A stretch of DNA of 64,000 nucleotides from Roseimaritima ulvae. Its GTDB lineage: Bacteria; Planctomycetota; Planctomycetia; Pirellulales; Pirellulaceae. A model generated the notes under the pieces. That model searched no databases. It was given only the letters and a program-made list of their open reading frames with translations, and had not been told where the DNA came from. The translations under genes and the position numbers were made by a program. This document shows positions 17,208 through 25,462 of this stretch, in pieces; position 1 is the stretch's first letter; the number at the start of each line of letters is the position of its first letter. The stretch spans positions 7,979,404 to 8,043,403 of the forward strand of contig NZ_CP042914.1 of the NCBI RefSeq assembly GCF_008065135.1. The letters are read 5' to 3'.

Positions 17208-18386
17208 ATGAAACGAACACTATCCATCCTCGTTGCGGCGTTTGTCGCTTTCGCCGCCTTACATACCCAAGCGGCGGACGAGCCCAAAACGCTGACTATC
17301 GGCGATGCCGCTCCGCCGCTCGATATCGAGACCTGGATTCAGGACAACGACGGCCAACTGATGCCGGTGCAGAATTTCGAACAGGACAAGGTCTACATCA
17401 TCGAATTCTGGGCGACTTGGTGCGGTCCCTGCATTAGCAGCATGCCGCATCTGGCCGAAACGCAAACCAAATACGGCTACGATACCGTCCGTTTGATCAG
17501 CGTCAGTGACGAAGATGTCGCCACGATCGAAAAATTCCTGGAACGCGAAGTCCAAGGGGAAGACGACAAGACCTACGACGATCTGACCAGCGTTTACTCA
17601 TTGACAACCGACCCCGACCGCAGCGTCTCAAAGGACTACATGCGTGCCGCCGGTCAAAATGGTATCCCCACGGCGTTCATCGTCGGCAAGACGGGGCTGG
17701 TCGAGTGGATTGGCCACCCGATGCGAATGGACGAACCGCTGGAACAGATCGTCGAAGATCGTTGGGACCGCGAAGCCTTCGCCGAAGGTTTCAAGAAGAA
17801 GCAAGCCGCCGCACTGCTGGCCATGAAGCTGCGAACGTTGATGCGGAGCGACGACAAGTCGGACTGGGAACAAGCCTACGAAATGGTGGCGAGCCAACTG
17901 GCGGAAATGGAAGACGCTCCCAGCAGCGACAAACAACAAATGGAGACGATGCAGGTTTCGCTGTTGGTGAAACTGGAACGCGCCGACGAAGCTGCCGCAT
18001 TGATTCGCGATCGGCTGAACAGCGTGCCCAACGAACTGTACGCCGTCATGAATGCCGCCCAGCGAATCCTGGCTCTTCCCGCCGACGTCCCCGGACTCGA
18101 CAAAAAACCGCTCGTCGCATTGGCGATCGAAAAGATCGACGGTGTTTCCGATGCTCCACAGCTGAAAGACAACACGATGCTGCAAGTCCAGGTCAAAATG
18201 GCCGTCGCTCAGCTGTACACGTCTAGCCGTCAAATGGACGAAGCCATCCAGACTCTGGAAGAGGCTCGCGAAGCAGCCGGGGATGAAGCCCGACTGACAA
18301 CCTTCCTGGATCGCATGCTCAAACAGGTCAAGGACCAAGCCGAAGCCTTGGCCGAACAGGACGCGGACGAAAGCACTGAGCAGTAG
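17208..18386 (+). CDS. TlpA-like thioredoxin-fold protein with C-terminal helical region, secreted
   Basis: A signal peptide (MKRTLSILVAAFVAFAALHTQA) exports this 392-aa protein. Residues 30-190 form a TlpA/ResA-type thioredoxin domain with active site W-C72-G-P-C75, followed by GIPTAFIVGKTGLVEWIGHP with the cis-Pro. The remaining ~200 residues are acidic and helical, rich in Glu/Ala/Gln and probably TPR-like (DEAAALIRDRLNSVPNELYA, MDEAIQTLEEAREAAGDEAR). Likely a periplasmic disulfide reductase or isomerase. Start chosen at the ATG before the hydrophobic signal; the upstream extension covers the GxxExxY remnant. A clear terminator follows. Confidence 0.88.
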   Translation: MKRTLSILVAAFVAFAALHTQAADEPKTLTIGDAAPPLDIETWIQDNDGQLMPVQNFEQDKVYIIEFWATWCGPCISSMPHLAETQTKYGYDTVRLISVSDEDVATIEKFLEREVQGEDDKTYDDLTSVYSLTTDPDRSVSKDYMRAAGQNGIPTAFIVGKTGLVEWIGHPMRMDEPLEQIVEDRWDREAFAEGFKKKQAAALLAMKLRTLMRSDDKSDWEQAYEMVASQLAEMEDAPSSDKQQMETMQVSLLVKLERADEAAALIRDRLNSVPNELYAVMNAAQRILALPADVPGLDKKPLVALAIEKIDGVSDAPQLKDNTMLQVQVKMAVAQLYTSSRQMDEAIQTLEEAREAAGDEARLTTFLDRMLKQVKDQAEALAEQDADESTEQ

Positions 18387-18419
18387 CACCTCGCTCGGCG
18401 CCGTCACTACGTTTAATGC

Positions 18420-18454
18420 AGCCTTCGCGTCCACCGCGAAGGCTGTTTTTCTTT
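18420..18454 (+). terminator. Intrinsic terminator of the TlpA-like gene
   Basis: The 10-bp stem AGCCTTCGCG / CGCGAAGGCT with a 5-nt loop is followed by GTTTTTCTTT, 34 bp after the stop codon. Confidence 0.9.
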
Positions 18455-18508
18455 AGCCTGCCTATGCTCTAGCGAGCGTCGCTACGACGGCTGCCCATCG
18501 GACCTGCG

Positions 18509-20269
18509 TCAGTCGCGGGACAGCACCACTTGATGAGGGCCTTGGATTTTGCCCTCGAAGTCGACGTCGACGCTTAACTTCACATCGCCTTCGCCGAGTT
18601 CGATATTGGCCATATGCCCACGCTGTTGGTTCGCCGCGATGGGGATCGTCCAGGATTTCTCACCGGCCTTGATCACGGCCTTGCCAGCTGGATGATCCGC
18701 GGAGCGGAATATGACTTCGATCGTGTAGTCCGTGACTTGCGGATTGTTCAGCAACCAAAAACCGTTGGAGTCGGCTGCCCAGGGTCGACCTTGAACATGT
18801 CGCCAATCTTGCCGAGTTAGCACGGTATCCGGTTCGTGTTCGGTACCGATCACGATGCGTGGCGGAGCGTAGTTATCCGGCCGCGTGGAACTGACGTCGG
18901 CAAACCAAGCCTCATAGGCTTTGGTCAACCGCTGTTTGACCTCGGGATACTGCTGGGAGAGGTCCTCTTGTTGGCGTGGATCCTGGCTCAGGTCGTACAG
19001 CTGCAGCTGTGGCGGACCGTCAAATCTCTCTTTGCCAAAGCCGCTCGGATGAACCAGTTTCCAGTGGTCCTCGTGCAGGGCAAAGTGATGAAACGGTTGC
19101 GGCACATCACCGCGATGAGTCTGGAACACCACCTGCCGCGTGGGCCACTGCGGATTCGGCTCGGTCAACAACGGCAGAAAGCTTCGCCCGTCCAACTGGT
19201 GCCCGGCAGGAACGTCGACGTCGCAGGCATCGAGTATCGTGGGCAACACGTCGATATGGGCACACAACTCCGCCGACGTTTGATCCGCGGCCACCTTGGC
19301 CGGCCAGTGGAACAGCAGCGGCGAGCGAATCCCCCCGTCGTCGACGTGCGATTTCCGGCCCCGCATGTTGCCAACGTACCGCCCCGTATTGGGACCGTTG
19401 TCGTTCAGGTACATCACGATGGTGTTTTCATCGATTCCCAACTGTTCCAGTTTTTTGAACAAGCGACCGACGTTGTCGTCGATGTTGGTAATCATCGCGG
19501 CGATGCGAGCCAGCTTGTCGAACTCTTGCTTACGACGCTTCTCGGGAAGGTTGCCGACCAAGATCGGCGAGAAATCCACGTCGCGATATTCTTCGTACAG
19601 CTCCGGCGGCACGTCGTGGAAAGGACCGTGCGGCGCGTTGGTAGCGATGTAGGTAAAAAAGTTCTCACCGTCTTGGACGCTGCTATCGATGAACTCCATC
19701 GCGGCGTCGAAATAGAGGTCCGTGCAATACCCTTCCATCTGCACTTCGACACCGTTTTTAACCAATGTCGGATCGGTGTATTTGCCTTCCGCACCGATGG
19801 GGTCCGAGGGTTGACCGATGCCGCCGCCGCGATGCACTAGGCTGTCTTCAAAACCTTGATCCATCGCACGCAGCGGATAGTTGTCGCCCATGTGCCACTT
19901 GCCGTAGATCCCCGTACGATAGCCGGCATCGCGGAGCAGTTCGGCGATGGTGACTTCTTCCGTATCCATCATCGCGCGTCCGATGTAGGTGTCGATGCAA
20001 CGCGTGCGATAGTTGTAGCGGCCGGTCATCAAGCAAGCTCGCGTCGGCGCGCAGACCGGGCTGACGTAGAAGTTGCTCAGAAAACCGCTGCGTGCGTGCA
20101 TCGCATCCAGTTGCGGCGTGCGAATGATCTCATTGCCCATGAACCCATAATCGCCCCCGCCCTGATCATCGCTCATGATCACGATCACGTTGGGACGATC
20201 CGCCTTGGCAGGGTTAACAGCGAGCAAGACGACCAGAACGGCAAGCGGAATCAAGCGGAGCATCATCAT
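18509..20269 (-). CDS. Secreted arylsulfatase-family enzyme with C-terminal beta domain
   Basis: The 586-aa sulfatase has a signal peptide (MMMLRLIPLAVLVVLLAVNPAKA) and formylglycine motif C73-A-P-T-R77 followed by ACLMTGRYNYR. NVIVIMSDDQGGGDYG and MYLNDNGPNTGRY supply the expected metal-binding positions, and GYRTGIYGKWHMG the catalytic Lys/His region. About 110 residues after the sulfatase core (TDYTIEVIFRSADHPAGKAV ... DVDFEGKIQGPHQVVLSRD) look like a small beta-sandwich add-on. Three ATGs in a row (20269, 20266, 20263) make the exact start uncertain. A longer upstream frame is formed by REP repeats and is rejected. Confidence 0.92.
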   Translation of the reverse strand: MMMLRLIPLAVLVVLLAVNPAKADRPNVIVIMSDDQGGGDYGFMGNEIIRTPQLDAMHARSGFLSNFYVSPVCAPTRACLMTGRYNYRTRCIDTYIGRAMMDTEEVTIAELLRDAGYRTGIYGKWHMGDNYPLRAMDQGFEDSLVHRGGGIGQPSDPIGAEGKYTDPTLVKNGVEVQMEGYCTDLYFDAAMEFIDSSVQDGENFFTYIATNAPHGPFHDVPPELYEEYRDVDFSPILVGNLPEKRRKQEFDKLARIAAMITNIDDNVGRLFKKLEQLGIDENTIVMYLNDNGPNTGRYVGNMRGRKSHVDDGGIRSPLLFHWPAKVAADQTSAELCAHIDVLPTILDACDVDVPAGHQLDGRSFLPLLTEPNPQWPTRQVVFQTHRGDVPQPFHHFALHEDHWKLVHPSGFGKERFDGPPQLQLYDLSQDPRQQEDLSQQYPEVKQRLTKAYEAWFADVSSTRPDNYAPPRIVIGTEHEPDTVLTRQDWRHVQGRPWAADSNGFWLLNNPQVTDYTIEVIFRSADHPAGKAVIKAGEKSWTIPIAANQQRGHMANIELGEGDVKLSVDVDFEGKIQGPHQVVLSRD

Positions 20270-20308
20270 GAAGGGTTTCTTTGAGAAGGAAGAGGATGGA
20301 GCATTTTC

Positions 20309-20410
20309 CGTAGCCGAACTCGCCAGAGTTTGGATGTTCCCGCGCCCGTAGCCGAACTCGCCAGAGTTTGGATGTATTGGGCCGTCCAAAGTCTGGGCGA
20401 CTTCGGCTAC
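20309..20410. repeat. REP-like palindrome cluster
   Basis: Two left arms GTAGCCGAACTCGCCAGAG (20310 and 20348) and one right arm CCAAAGTCTGGGCGACTTCG ending GGCTAC lie between the sulfatase start and the upstream oxidoreductase gene. The arrangement repeats that of 1602-1735. Confidence 0.7.
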
Positions 20411-20413
20411 TGC

Positions 20414-20475
20414 GGACACGGGCCGGGGACCCATGCTACGAGTTCGGCGGACACGGGCCGGGGACCCATGCTACG
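20414..20475. repeat. Two direct copies of a 27-bp CACGGGCCGGGGACCCATGC repeat
   Basis: Copies at 20414-20440 and 20449-20475 are identical over the core ACACGGGCCGGGGACCCATG followed by CTACG. A third copy, with GGGGGCCC in place of GGGGACCC, overlaps the end of lpxK at about 53297-53321. Confidence 0.75.
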
Positions 20476-20496
20476 GCTTCGAGGGAGACAGCGACA

Positions 20497-21978
20497 CTAA
20501 CTTTCCGCGGGATCTTTGCCGTCGATCCAGGGACCGGCGTACTTCATATGATCCGGCTCGATCAGCTTGCTGCCGTAGTCGCCGGCCGACCAACCGGGAA
20601 TATGCTTGGGCTCGGCGCCAGCGGCGGAGAGTTGTTCCCACTTCTTGGCCCAGCCGGGGTCTTCGGTGGAGATCTTGCGGTTCTCGCCGTCGAGGAAGTA
20701 GACCTTGCCGTTGCGGTAGCTTTGCGCGCCCAGGTTAACCACGGCCATGGCGGCGGCGCCCAGGTCCGGTGGGTTGTTGCACTTCATCGGTTCACCGGCT
20801 TCGCAGGCATCCAGCCAGTTGGCGAAGTGCGCCAGCGTGGTGTTCTTGACCGGTTCGGTCTTGATCCGCTCGGGTTCTTGGCGAACGTGTGTGACCGGCC
20901 CGCGTTCAGGGATGAAGTCGAAGCCGTCGAAGTTTTCGCCGTTGCCAAAGGTGAAGGTTCCGAAGTGGCCTCGGATCAATTGGTTGATCCGCGAAGCTTC
21001 GTTACACATCGTGGCGGTCACCAAACCTTGCACGCCTTCGTTGAAGTCGGCGACCACGGTGGCTACGTCGGGGACATCACGTCCGTCGTATTCCAGGTAC
21101 AGCCCGCCGGCTCCGGTGACGCGTCCGGGCAGACGTAACCCGGTGGCTTTTAACATCGACGTGGTGCGATGCACAAACAGGTCGGTGAACATGCCGCTAC
21201 CAAACGGCCAGAACCGCCGCCACTGCTTGTAGACTTCACGGTCAAAGGGCATCTCCGGCGCCAAATCTTCGTTGCTGCCCAGCCAGCGTTGCCAGTCGAT
21301 CGTCGACGGCGTCATGTCCTTGCTCAGCTTGTAATACCGCCATTGGCCCATGTCGCTGTTGCGGAAGAATTCGGTCTGGTAGCCCAGTACCTTACCGAGC
21401 TTGCCTTGCTGCAACAGTGCTCGCACTTCGTCCCACACCGGCAAACTGGTCGACTGCACGCCGACCTGCATGACTTTGCCGCTTTCCTTCCAGTGCTTTT
21501 CCACACTGAAAGCTTCTTCGACCGTCTTGGTCATCGGCTTTTCGCAGTACACGTTCAAGCCGGCTTTGAGCGAATCGACGGTTTGTTTGTGGTGCCAGTG
21601 GTCGGGCGTGGCGATGCAGACCGCGTCCAGATTTTCTTTCTCGATCATGTCGTTGTAGTCGACGTAGCGACCGGGATCGGTACCGGTTTTGTCTTTGATG
21701 TGATCGGCGACCTTGTTGCGCTGCGTCGAGTAGACTTCGGCGACGCCGACCAGATCGATGTTGCGGCCGGCGGCGTGCAGTTCGCACAGAGACTTCACAT
21801 GGGCGCCGTAGCCGCGTCCGCCGGGACCGATAAAACCGATCCGCATGCGTTCGTTGGAACCCGCGGCCGCTTTGGCTCGCTGAGCGGACAGGCCGGTGAC
21901 CGAAACGGCGGCCGCGGCGGTTGCGGATTGTTTGATAAAGTCGCGTCGATGGGACGCCGAGGGTTTTTCTGGAGCCAT
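20497..21978 (-). CDS. Gfo/Idh/MocA-family NAD(P)-dependent oxidoreductase with Tat-type signal
   Basis: The 493-aa product begins MAPEKPSASHRRDFIKQS followed by an Ala-rich stretch, a twin-arginine export signal. A Rossmann fold follows (MRIGFIGPGGRGYGAHVKSL) with the family segment LDAVCIATPDHWHHKQTV and the catalytic-type EKPMTKTVEEA (Lys of EKP). Secreted Gfo/Idh/MocA enzymes are abundant in planctomycetes and probably act on sugars. The start codon was placed at the Tat signal; a further upstream frame exists but has no ribosome-binding site. Orientation and spacing suggest loose grouping with the downstream sulfatase. Confidence 0.9.
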   Translation of the reverse strand: MAPEKPSASHRRDFIKQSATAAAAVSVTGLSAQRAKAAAGSNERMRIGFIGPGGRGYGAHVKSLCELHAAGRNIDLVGVAEVYSTQRNKVADHIKDKTGTDPGRYVDYNDMIEKENLDAVCIATPDHWHHKQTVDSLKAGLNVYCEKPMTKTVEEAFSVEKHWKESGKVMQVGVQSTSLPVWDEVRALLQQGKLGKVLGYQTEFFRNSDMGQWRYYKLSKDMTPSTIDWQRWLGSNEDLAPEMPFDREVYKQWRRFWPFGSGMFTDLFVHRTTSMLKATGLRLPGRVTGAGGLYLEYDGRDVPDVATVVADFNEGVQGLVTATMCNEASRINQLIRGHFGTFTFGNGENFDGFDFIPERGPVTHVRQEPERIKTEPVKNTTLAHFANWLDACEAGEPMKCNNPPDLGAAAMAVVNLGAQSYRNGKVYFLDGENRKISTEDPGWAKKWEQLSAAGAEPKHIPGWSAGDYGSKLIEPDHMKYAGPWIDGKDPAES

Positions 21979-22083
21979 GGCAAAAGCTTGGGTTGAATGG
22001 ATGGATAAGCGTTGGCCATCCATTTTAACTGACGCCGCCAGCCGATGGTGCAGAAGTTGCCACAAAAGCGGCTTCCATGGCGG

Positions 22084-25000
22084 TCAATCCAGCGCCGCGT
22101 CGGCGGGCGTGAGAATCAGCGGATCCTGTTGCAAGATGCGGTATGGGGTTTTATCTCCCGTACCACGCCAAAATCGCGGCGGATGCGTATACGGATAAAC
22201 CGCCTCAAAATCGCCGTCGCCGTCGCTTCGGGTCCCCACACAGTTGCGAACGTCCTGGGTTTCCTCCACGGGGAAGCCGATCACGCTTTGTCGCAGCGGC
22301 GCCCCAACCTCGTCCACCAACCGCCCCCGAATCGTATCCATTCCGGCCAGATCCACCGGAGGCAACTCAGTGGTCGGAGCCTCCGCGAGGGCCTCGTACC
22401 GACCTCCAAAGCGGCCATTTCGCCACTGATAATCCGCGATACTCGCGTAGCTGCTGCGGTAAAACCGGTTGGCGGTCAGGCGAAATTCACCTGGCAACAT
22501 CCACAGCGTAAATCGGCCGCTGGGGTCCGTGGTCACCGTGCGCCTGCGCCCCGTAGGATTCGCTCGCTGGACCTGAAACTCGAACCGGGACGCCGGCTCC
22601 CAGGAGGGTAACAGACGCACCACGCCCCGTAGCGGAATCCGCTCGACCAACTGCAGATCCAGAAAGGCCGGTTCGTCGGACTTGATATGGCGAGCGTCTG
22701 CGTTCGGTTCGATACGGCGCCGATCCGTGTCCGCGTAGTCCGTCTGATCTACCAACTCGACTCGCCCTTCGCTCAACCAAGCCTCCGCCAGTCGCCCGTC
22801 GTCGGTCAATTCAAAGGGTACCCAAGTGAATCGATTCCTGGCCCAAACGCCCTCGCCGCCGCGACCATAAGATTCAGAAAACAACACTCCGGTGAAACGG
22901 CCAAAATCCGTGGGCACGCTCGTGTTGACTCGGCTTTCAACCGGCATCACGGAAAGCAGCTCGATGACAAACTCTTCCTCGGGAAATTCTCGCTTATAAT
23001 CGGTCATTTGGTTACCGAACGCGAGACTGCGAAACCCTAAGCGATGCAGTTTCCGCGGATCGACGTGTGGCAAGGTTACGCGGCCTTCCTGGTCACTGGT
23101 TTTCCAAACAACCGACTCCAATAGAGAAAACGGTACCTCGAACTGATTAAACCGAGACGCTTCAATGCGAATAGGCGCAACGTCTACACCCGACGCGGGT
23201 CGGCCCTGAGCATCGACCAACTTCAACCGCAGCTCGCTGGTCGGCATGACGATTTCATAACTCAGTTTGGCATGGCTTCCCCTCCGCTTGAACGCCACTT
23301 GCAAACCACCGTCGGGCGTGGACACCCAGGCAACGATGTAGTTTTCCGAGGGCGGTGCGATGCGAACTTGATAACTTCCTGAGCTGTCCGTCACGCCGTG
23401 GTTCAACGGCGGCAGCGGGTCGGGAGGGTACCAACCATTGACCGCGGAACCTCCATCGTCGGGTGACGCGAACAACGTCACGCGGGCGTTCTCCAGCGGT
23501 GTACCTTCGTCGTCGCGAACGACCACATCAATATCAATCGCTTCGGCCGGTGGTGGATCGGGGATCGTAATGCGAACGTTCTCATGTCGCGTTTTGAGCA
23601 AGTCATAGGCGCGCCGCGTGACCGAGGTGCCGCGTGTGTCGAGATGTTGAATGACGGGAATGCGGTTGAGGTGCTCAATTCCCGCATCGGAGATCGGGCA
23701 GTCGCGCAGATCGATTCGCTCCAGCGATTCAAGGCTGGCAAGTTCGGCGAGAGCGGCGTCGGTGACGGCTTGACCACGCACGTTTAGTTCACGCAGCTGC
23801 TTCAGCCCGGCCAGTGCTCCGATCCCCGCCGCCGTACAGTGCACGACTCCCAAATCCAACCGCTCCAGTTCGGCCAATTTCGCCAATTCAGCCATCCCCG
23901 TATCGGTTAGTTGACTACCGTCGGCGACCAACGTCTTGAGTTGCTTGAACTGTGCGAGCGTGGCCACGTTGTCGTCGGTCAGCACGGTCGACCAAAGTTT
24001 TAAGTGTTGCAACGTGTCGCGCGAGGGCAATGCCGCCAAATCGCTGGACTGCAGCGTCTGCAACGCCACCCCCTGCACTTCCAAAGTCTTTAATCTGGGC
24101 GGTGTGTTGGCGAGCGCAGCCCCGGTCACATGGGGACTGACAATCCGCAGATGTTGGAGCGGGTCCGCGGCGACGAGTGGCTCGAGTCCTTTATCGGTCA
24201 ACCACTCGCTGGCAAGATACATCCGCTGCAACGATTTGATTTGCGGAATCAGCGTCAGGTCTCCATCACGCACACCGCACCAATCCAGGTCGGCCGGTTG
24301 GTCGGCGGGATGTTCGTAGGTCAGCACGTCCAGATCACCAGCAAACACGCCTCCCGCCGCGCGAACTTTATCGACCGCCGACAGCTCGCCGCCCATTAGT
24401 GGGAGATCATGAAAGACAAATGACTGAGAGGGTCGGGTTTGCAGATGGAAGTTAACGATCTCGGCCGGTGGTTGCCGAAACCAAGCCTGATAGCCAACCA
24501 CTTTCCCTTTCGCGCGAACTTGCGCATTTGCCGAGGGTGCGTGCAGTTCGCCCTGCTTGTCTTCGGCCATGACACGTACGACTTGATCGTCCAGTTTCGC
24601 TCGCAGATCGTGCGAGAGCGAGTCCAATTGGAAGGTCATCGGATTCGCTTCATCGCGACGTCGGGGGCGCACGCCGATCGAGTTCCACTGCCCTTGGGAC
24701 ACGGTGACGTGAGCGGTCATAAAACGATCCTTGCGGGTTACCTTGACCCGCGTGCCGATCCCATACACGATCTCGCGCGCGTGCACCGGTTGCCACTTCT
24801 CACCCGCTCGCTTGGCTTCTTCCTGCAGCTGTTTCCAGGGGACTCCGTCAACGAATTCCGGCAACCGTATCGATATAGATTGACCGGGAATTTGGACATT
24901 GACGGTTGACGTCCCCGGCACGACCGCCTTGATTACCACGAGCCGTTCGGATTGCATGGGCTCGAGGTTTTTCATCGCCTGGCCAGGTTTGGCAACCGCA

Positions 25001-25212
25001 AAGTCCGGGATTTGCTCAGACGGAATCTTCTGTCCCTGCGCGTCCCACCAACCGTCGTCATCAAATGGAATATTGCAAATGCCGACCACTTCGACGCTGG
25101 GCCGCACCGTCCCCAACGCAGAATCCGTCGCGCGGTCCGGATCGGCAGCCATTAAAGCTGCCTCCCACAGCCCGCCCCCAAACAACAGCATGCCCAAAAT
25201 TAGCCGACGCAA
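22084..25212 (-). CDS. Large secreted protein with leucine-rich repeats and carboxypeptidase-regulatory-like domains
   Basis: This 1042-aa product is read from TTG at 25212, which has AGGAG seven bases upstream; the first in-frame ATG is seven codons later. An N-terminal hydrophobic segment (LRRLILGMLLFGGGLWEAALMA) serves as signal. Residues ~340-600 hold about nine leucine-rich repeats, e.g. LKQLRELNVRGQAVTDAALAEL and LESLERIDLRDCPISDAGIEHL. Then come beta-sandwich domains of the carboxypeptidase-regulatory type (IDVVVRDDEGTPLENARVTLF ... GSYQVRIAPPSENYIV; LKLVDAQGRPASGVDVAPI; RGRLVDEVGAPLRQSVIGF). No catalytic motif is recognised. A cell-surface binding or scaffold role is likely. Not part of an evident operon. 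Confidence 0.8.
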   Translation of the reverse strand: MRRLILGMLLFGGGLWEAALMAADPDRATDSALGTVRPSVEVVGICNIPFDDDGWWDAQGQKIPSEQIPDFAVAKPGQAMKNLEPMQSERLVVIKAVVPGTSTVNVQIPGQSISIRLPEFVDGVPWKQLQEEAKRAGEKWQPVHAREIVYGIGTRVKVTRKDRFMTAHVTVSQGQWNSIGVRPRRRDEANPMTFQLDSLSHDLRAKLDDQVVRVMAEDKQGELHAPSANAQVRAKGKVVGYQAWFRQPPAEIVNFHLQTRPSQSFVFHDLPLMGGELSAVDKVRAAGGVFAGDLDVLTYEHPADQPADLDWCGVRDGDLTLIPQIKSLQRMYLASEWLTDKGLEPLVAADPLQHLRIVSPHVTGAALANTPPRLKTLEVQGVALQTLQSSDLAALPSRDTLQHLKLWSTVLTDDNVATLAQFKQLKTLVADGSQLTDTGMAELAKLAELERLDLGVVHCTAAGIGALAGLKQLRELNVRGQAVTDAALAELASLESLERIDLRDCPISDAGIEHLNRIPVIQHLDTRGTSVTRRAYDLLKTRHENVRITIPDPPPAEAIDIDVVVRDDEGTPLENARVTLFASPDDGGSAVNGWYPPDPLPPLNHGVTDSSGSYQVRIAPPSENYIVAWVSTPDGGLQVAFKRRGSHAKLSYEIVMPTSELRLKLVDAQGRPASGVDVAPIRIEASRFNQFEVPFSLLESVVWKTSDQEGRVTLPHVDPRKLHRLGFRSLAFGNQMTDYKREFPEEEFVIELLSVMPVESRVNTSVPTDFGRFTGVLFSESYGRGGEGVWARNRFTWVPFELTDDGRLAEAWLSEGRVELVDQTDYADTDRRRIEPNADARHIKSDEPAFLDLQLVERIPLRGVVRLLPSWEPASRFEFQVQRANPTGRRRTVTTDPSGRFTLWMLPGEFRLTANRFYRSSYASIADYQWRNGRFGGRYEALAEAPTTELPPVDLAGMDTIRGRLVDEVGAPLRQSVIGFPVEETQDVRNCVGTRSDGDGDFEAVYPYTHPPRFWRGTGDKTPYRILQQDPLILTPADAALD

Positions 25213-25219
25213 TGCCTTA

Positions 25220-25224
25220 CTCCT
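25220..25224 (-). promoter_or_regulatory. Ribosome-binding site deciding a TTG start
   Basis: AGGAG on the minus strand lies seven bases before TTG (25212) of the LRR protein gene. No comparable site precedes the longer upstream frame, so it fixes the start. Confidence 0.65.
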
Positions 25225-25462
25225 GGAAAGTGACCGAGACTCAGAGCGACAGTTTCCACAACAGTATAAAGCGTTAGCGGCGCCGGCAGCCACATTAACG
25301 GCAACTGCCCGGGCGAACGTGCCCGGGTGGAGCAGCAGCACCGTCTAAGCGGGTCGCCCGGGCTGGCCTGATTCGGCAAGCGCGGTTTAGGATGAGCCCA
25401 ACCGTTTCTGCTTCGCCCTACCCCCAAGACGTTGAACCATCAAGCCGTAAACGAGGATCGCA

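Noticed and set aside
20270-20434. N-terminal extension of the sulfatase at 18.5-20.3 kb
   Set aside because: The extra 55 residues are translations of REP-like repeats; the signal peptide begins at the ATG cluster at 20263-20269.
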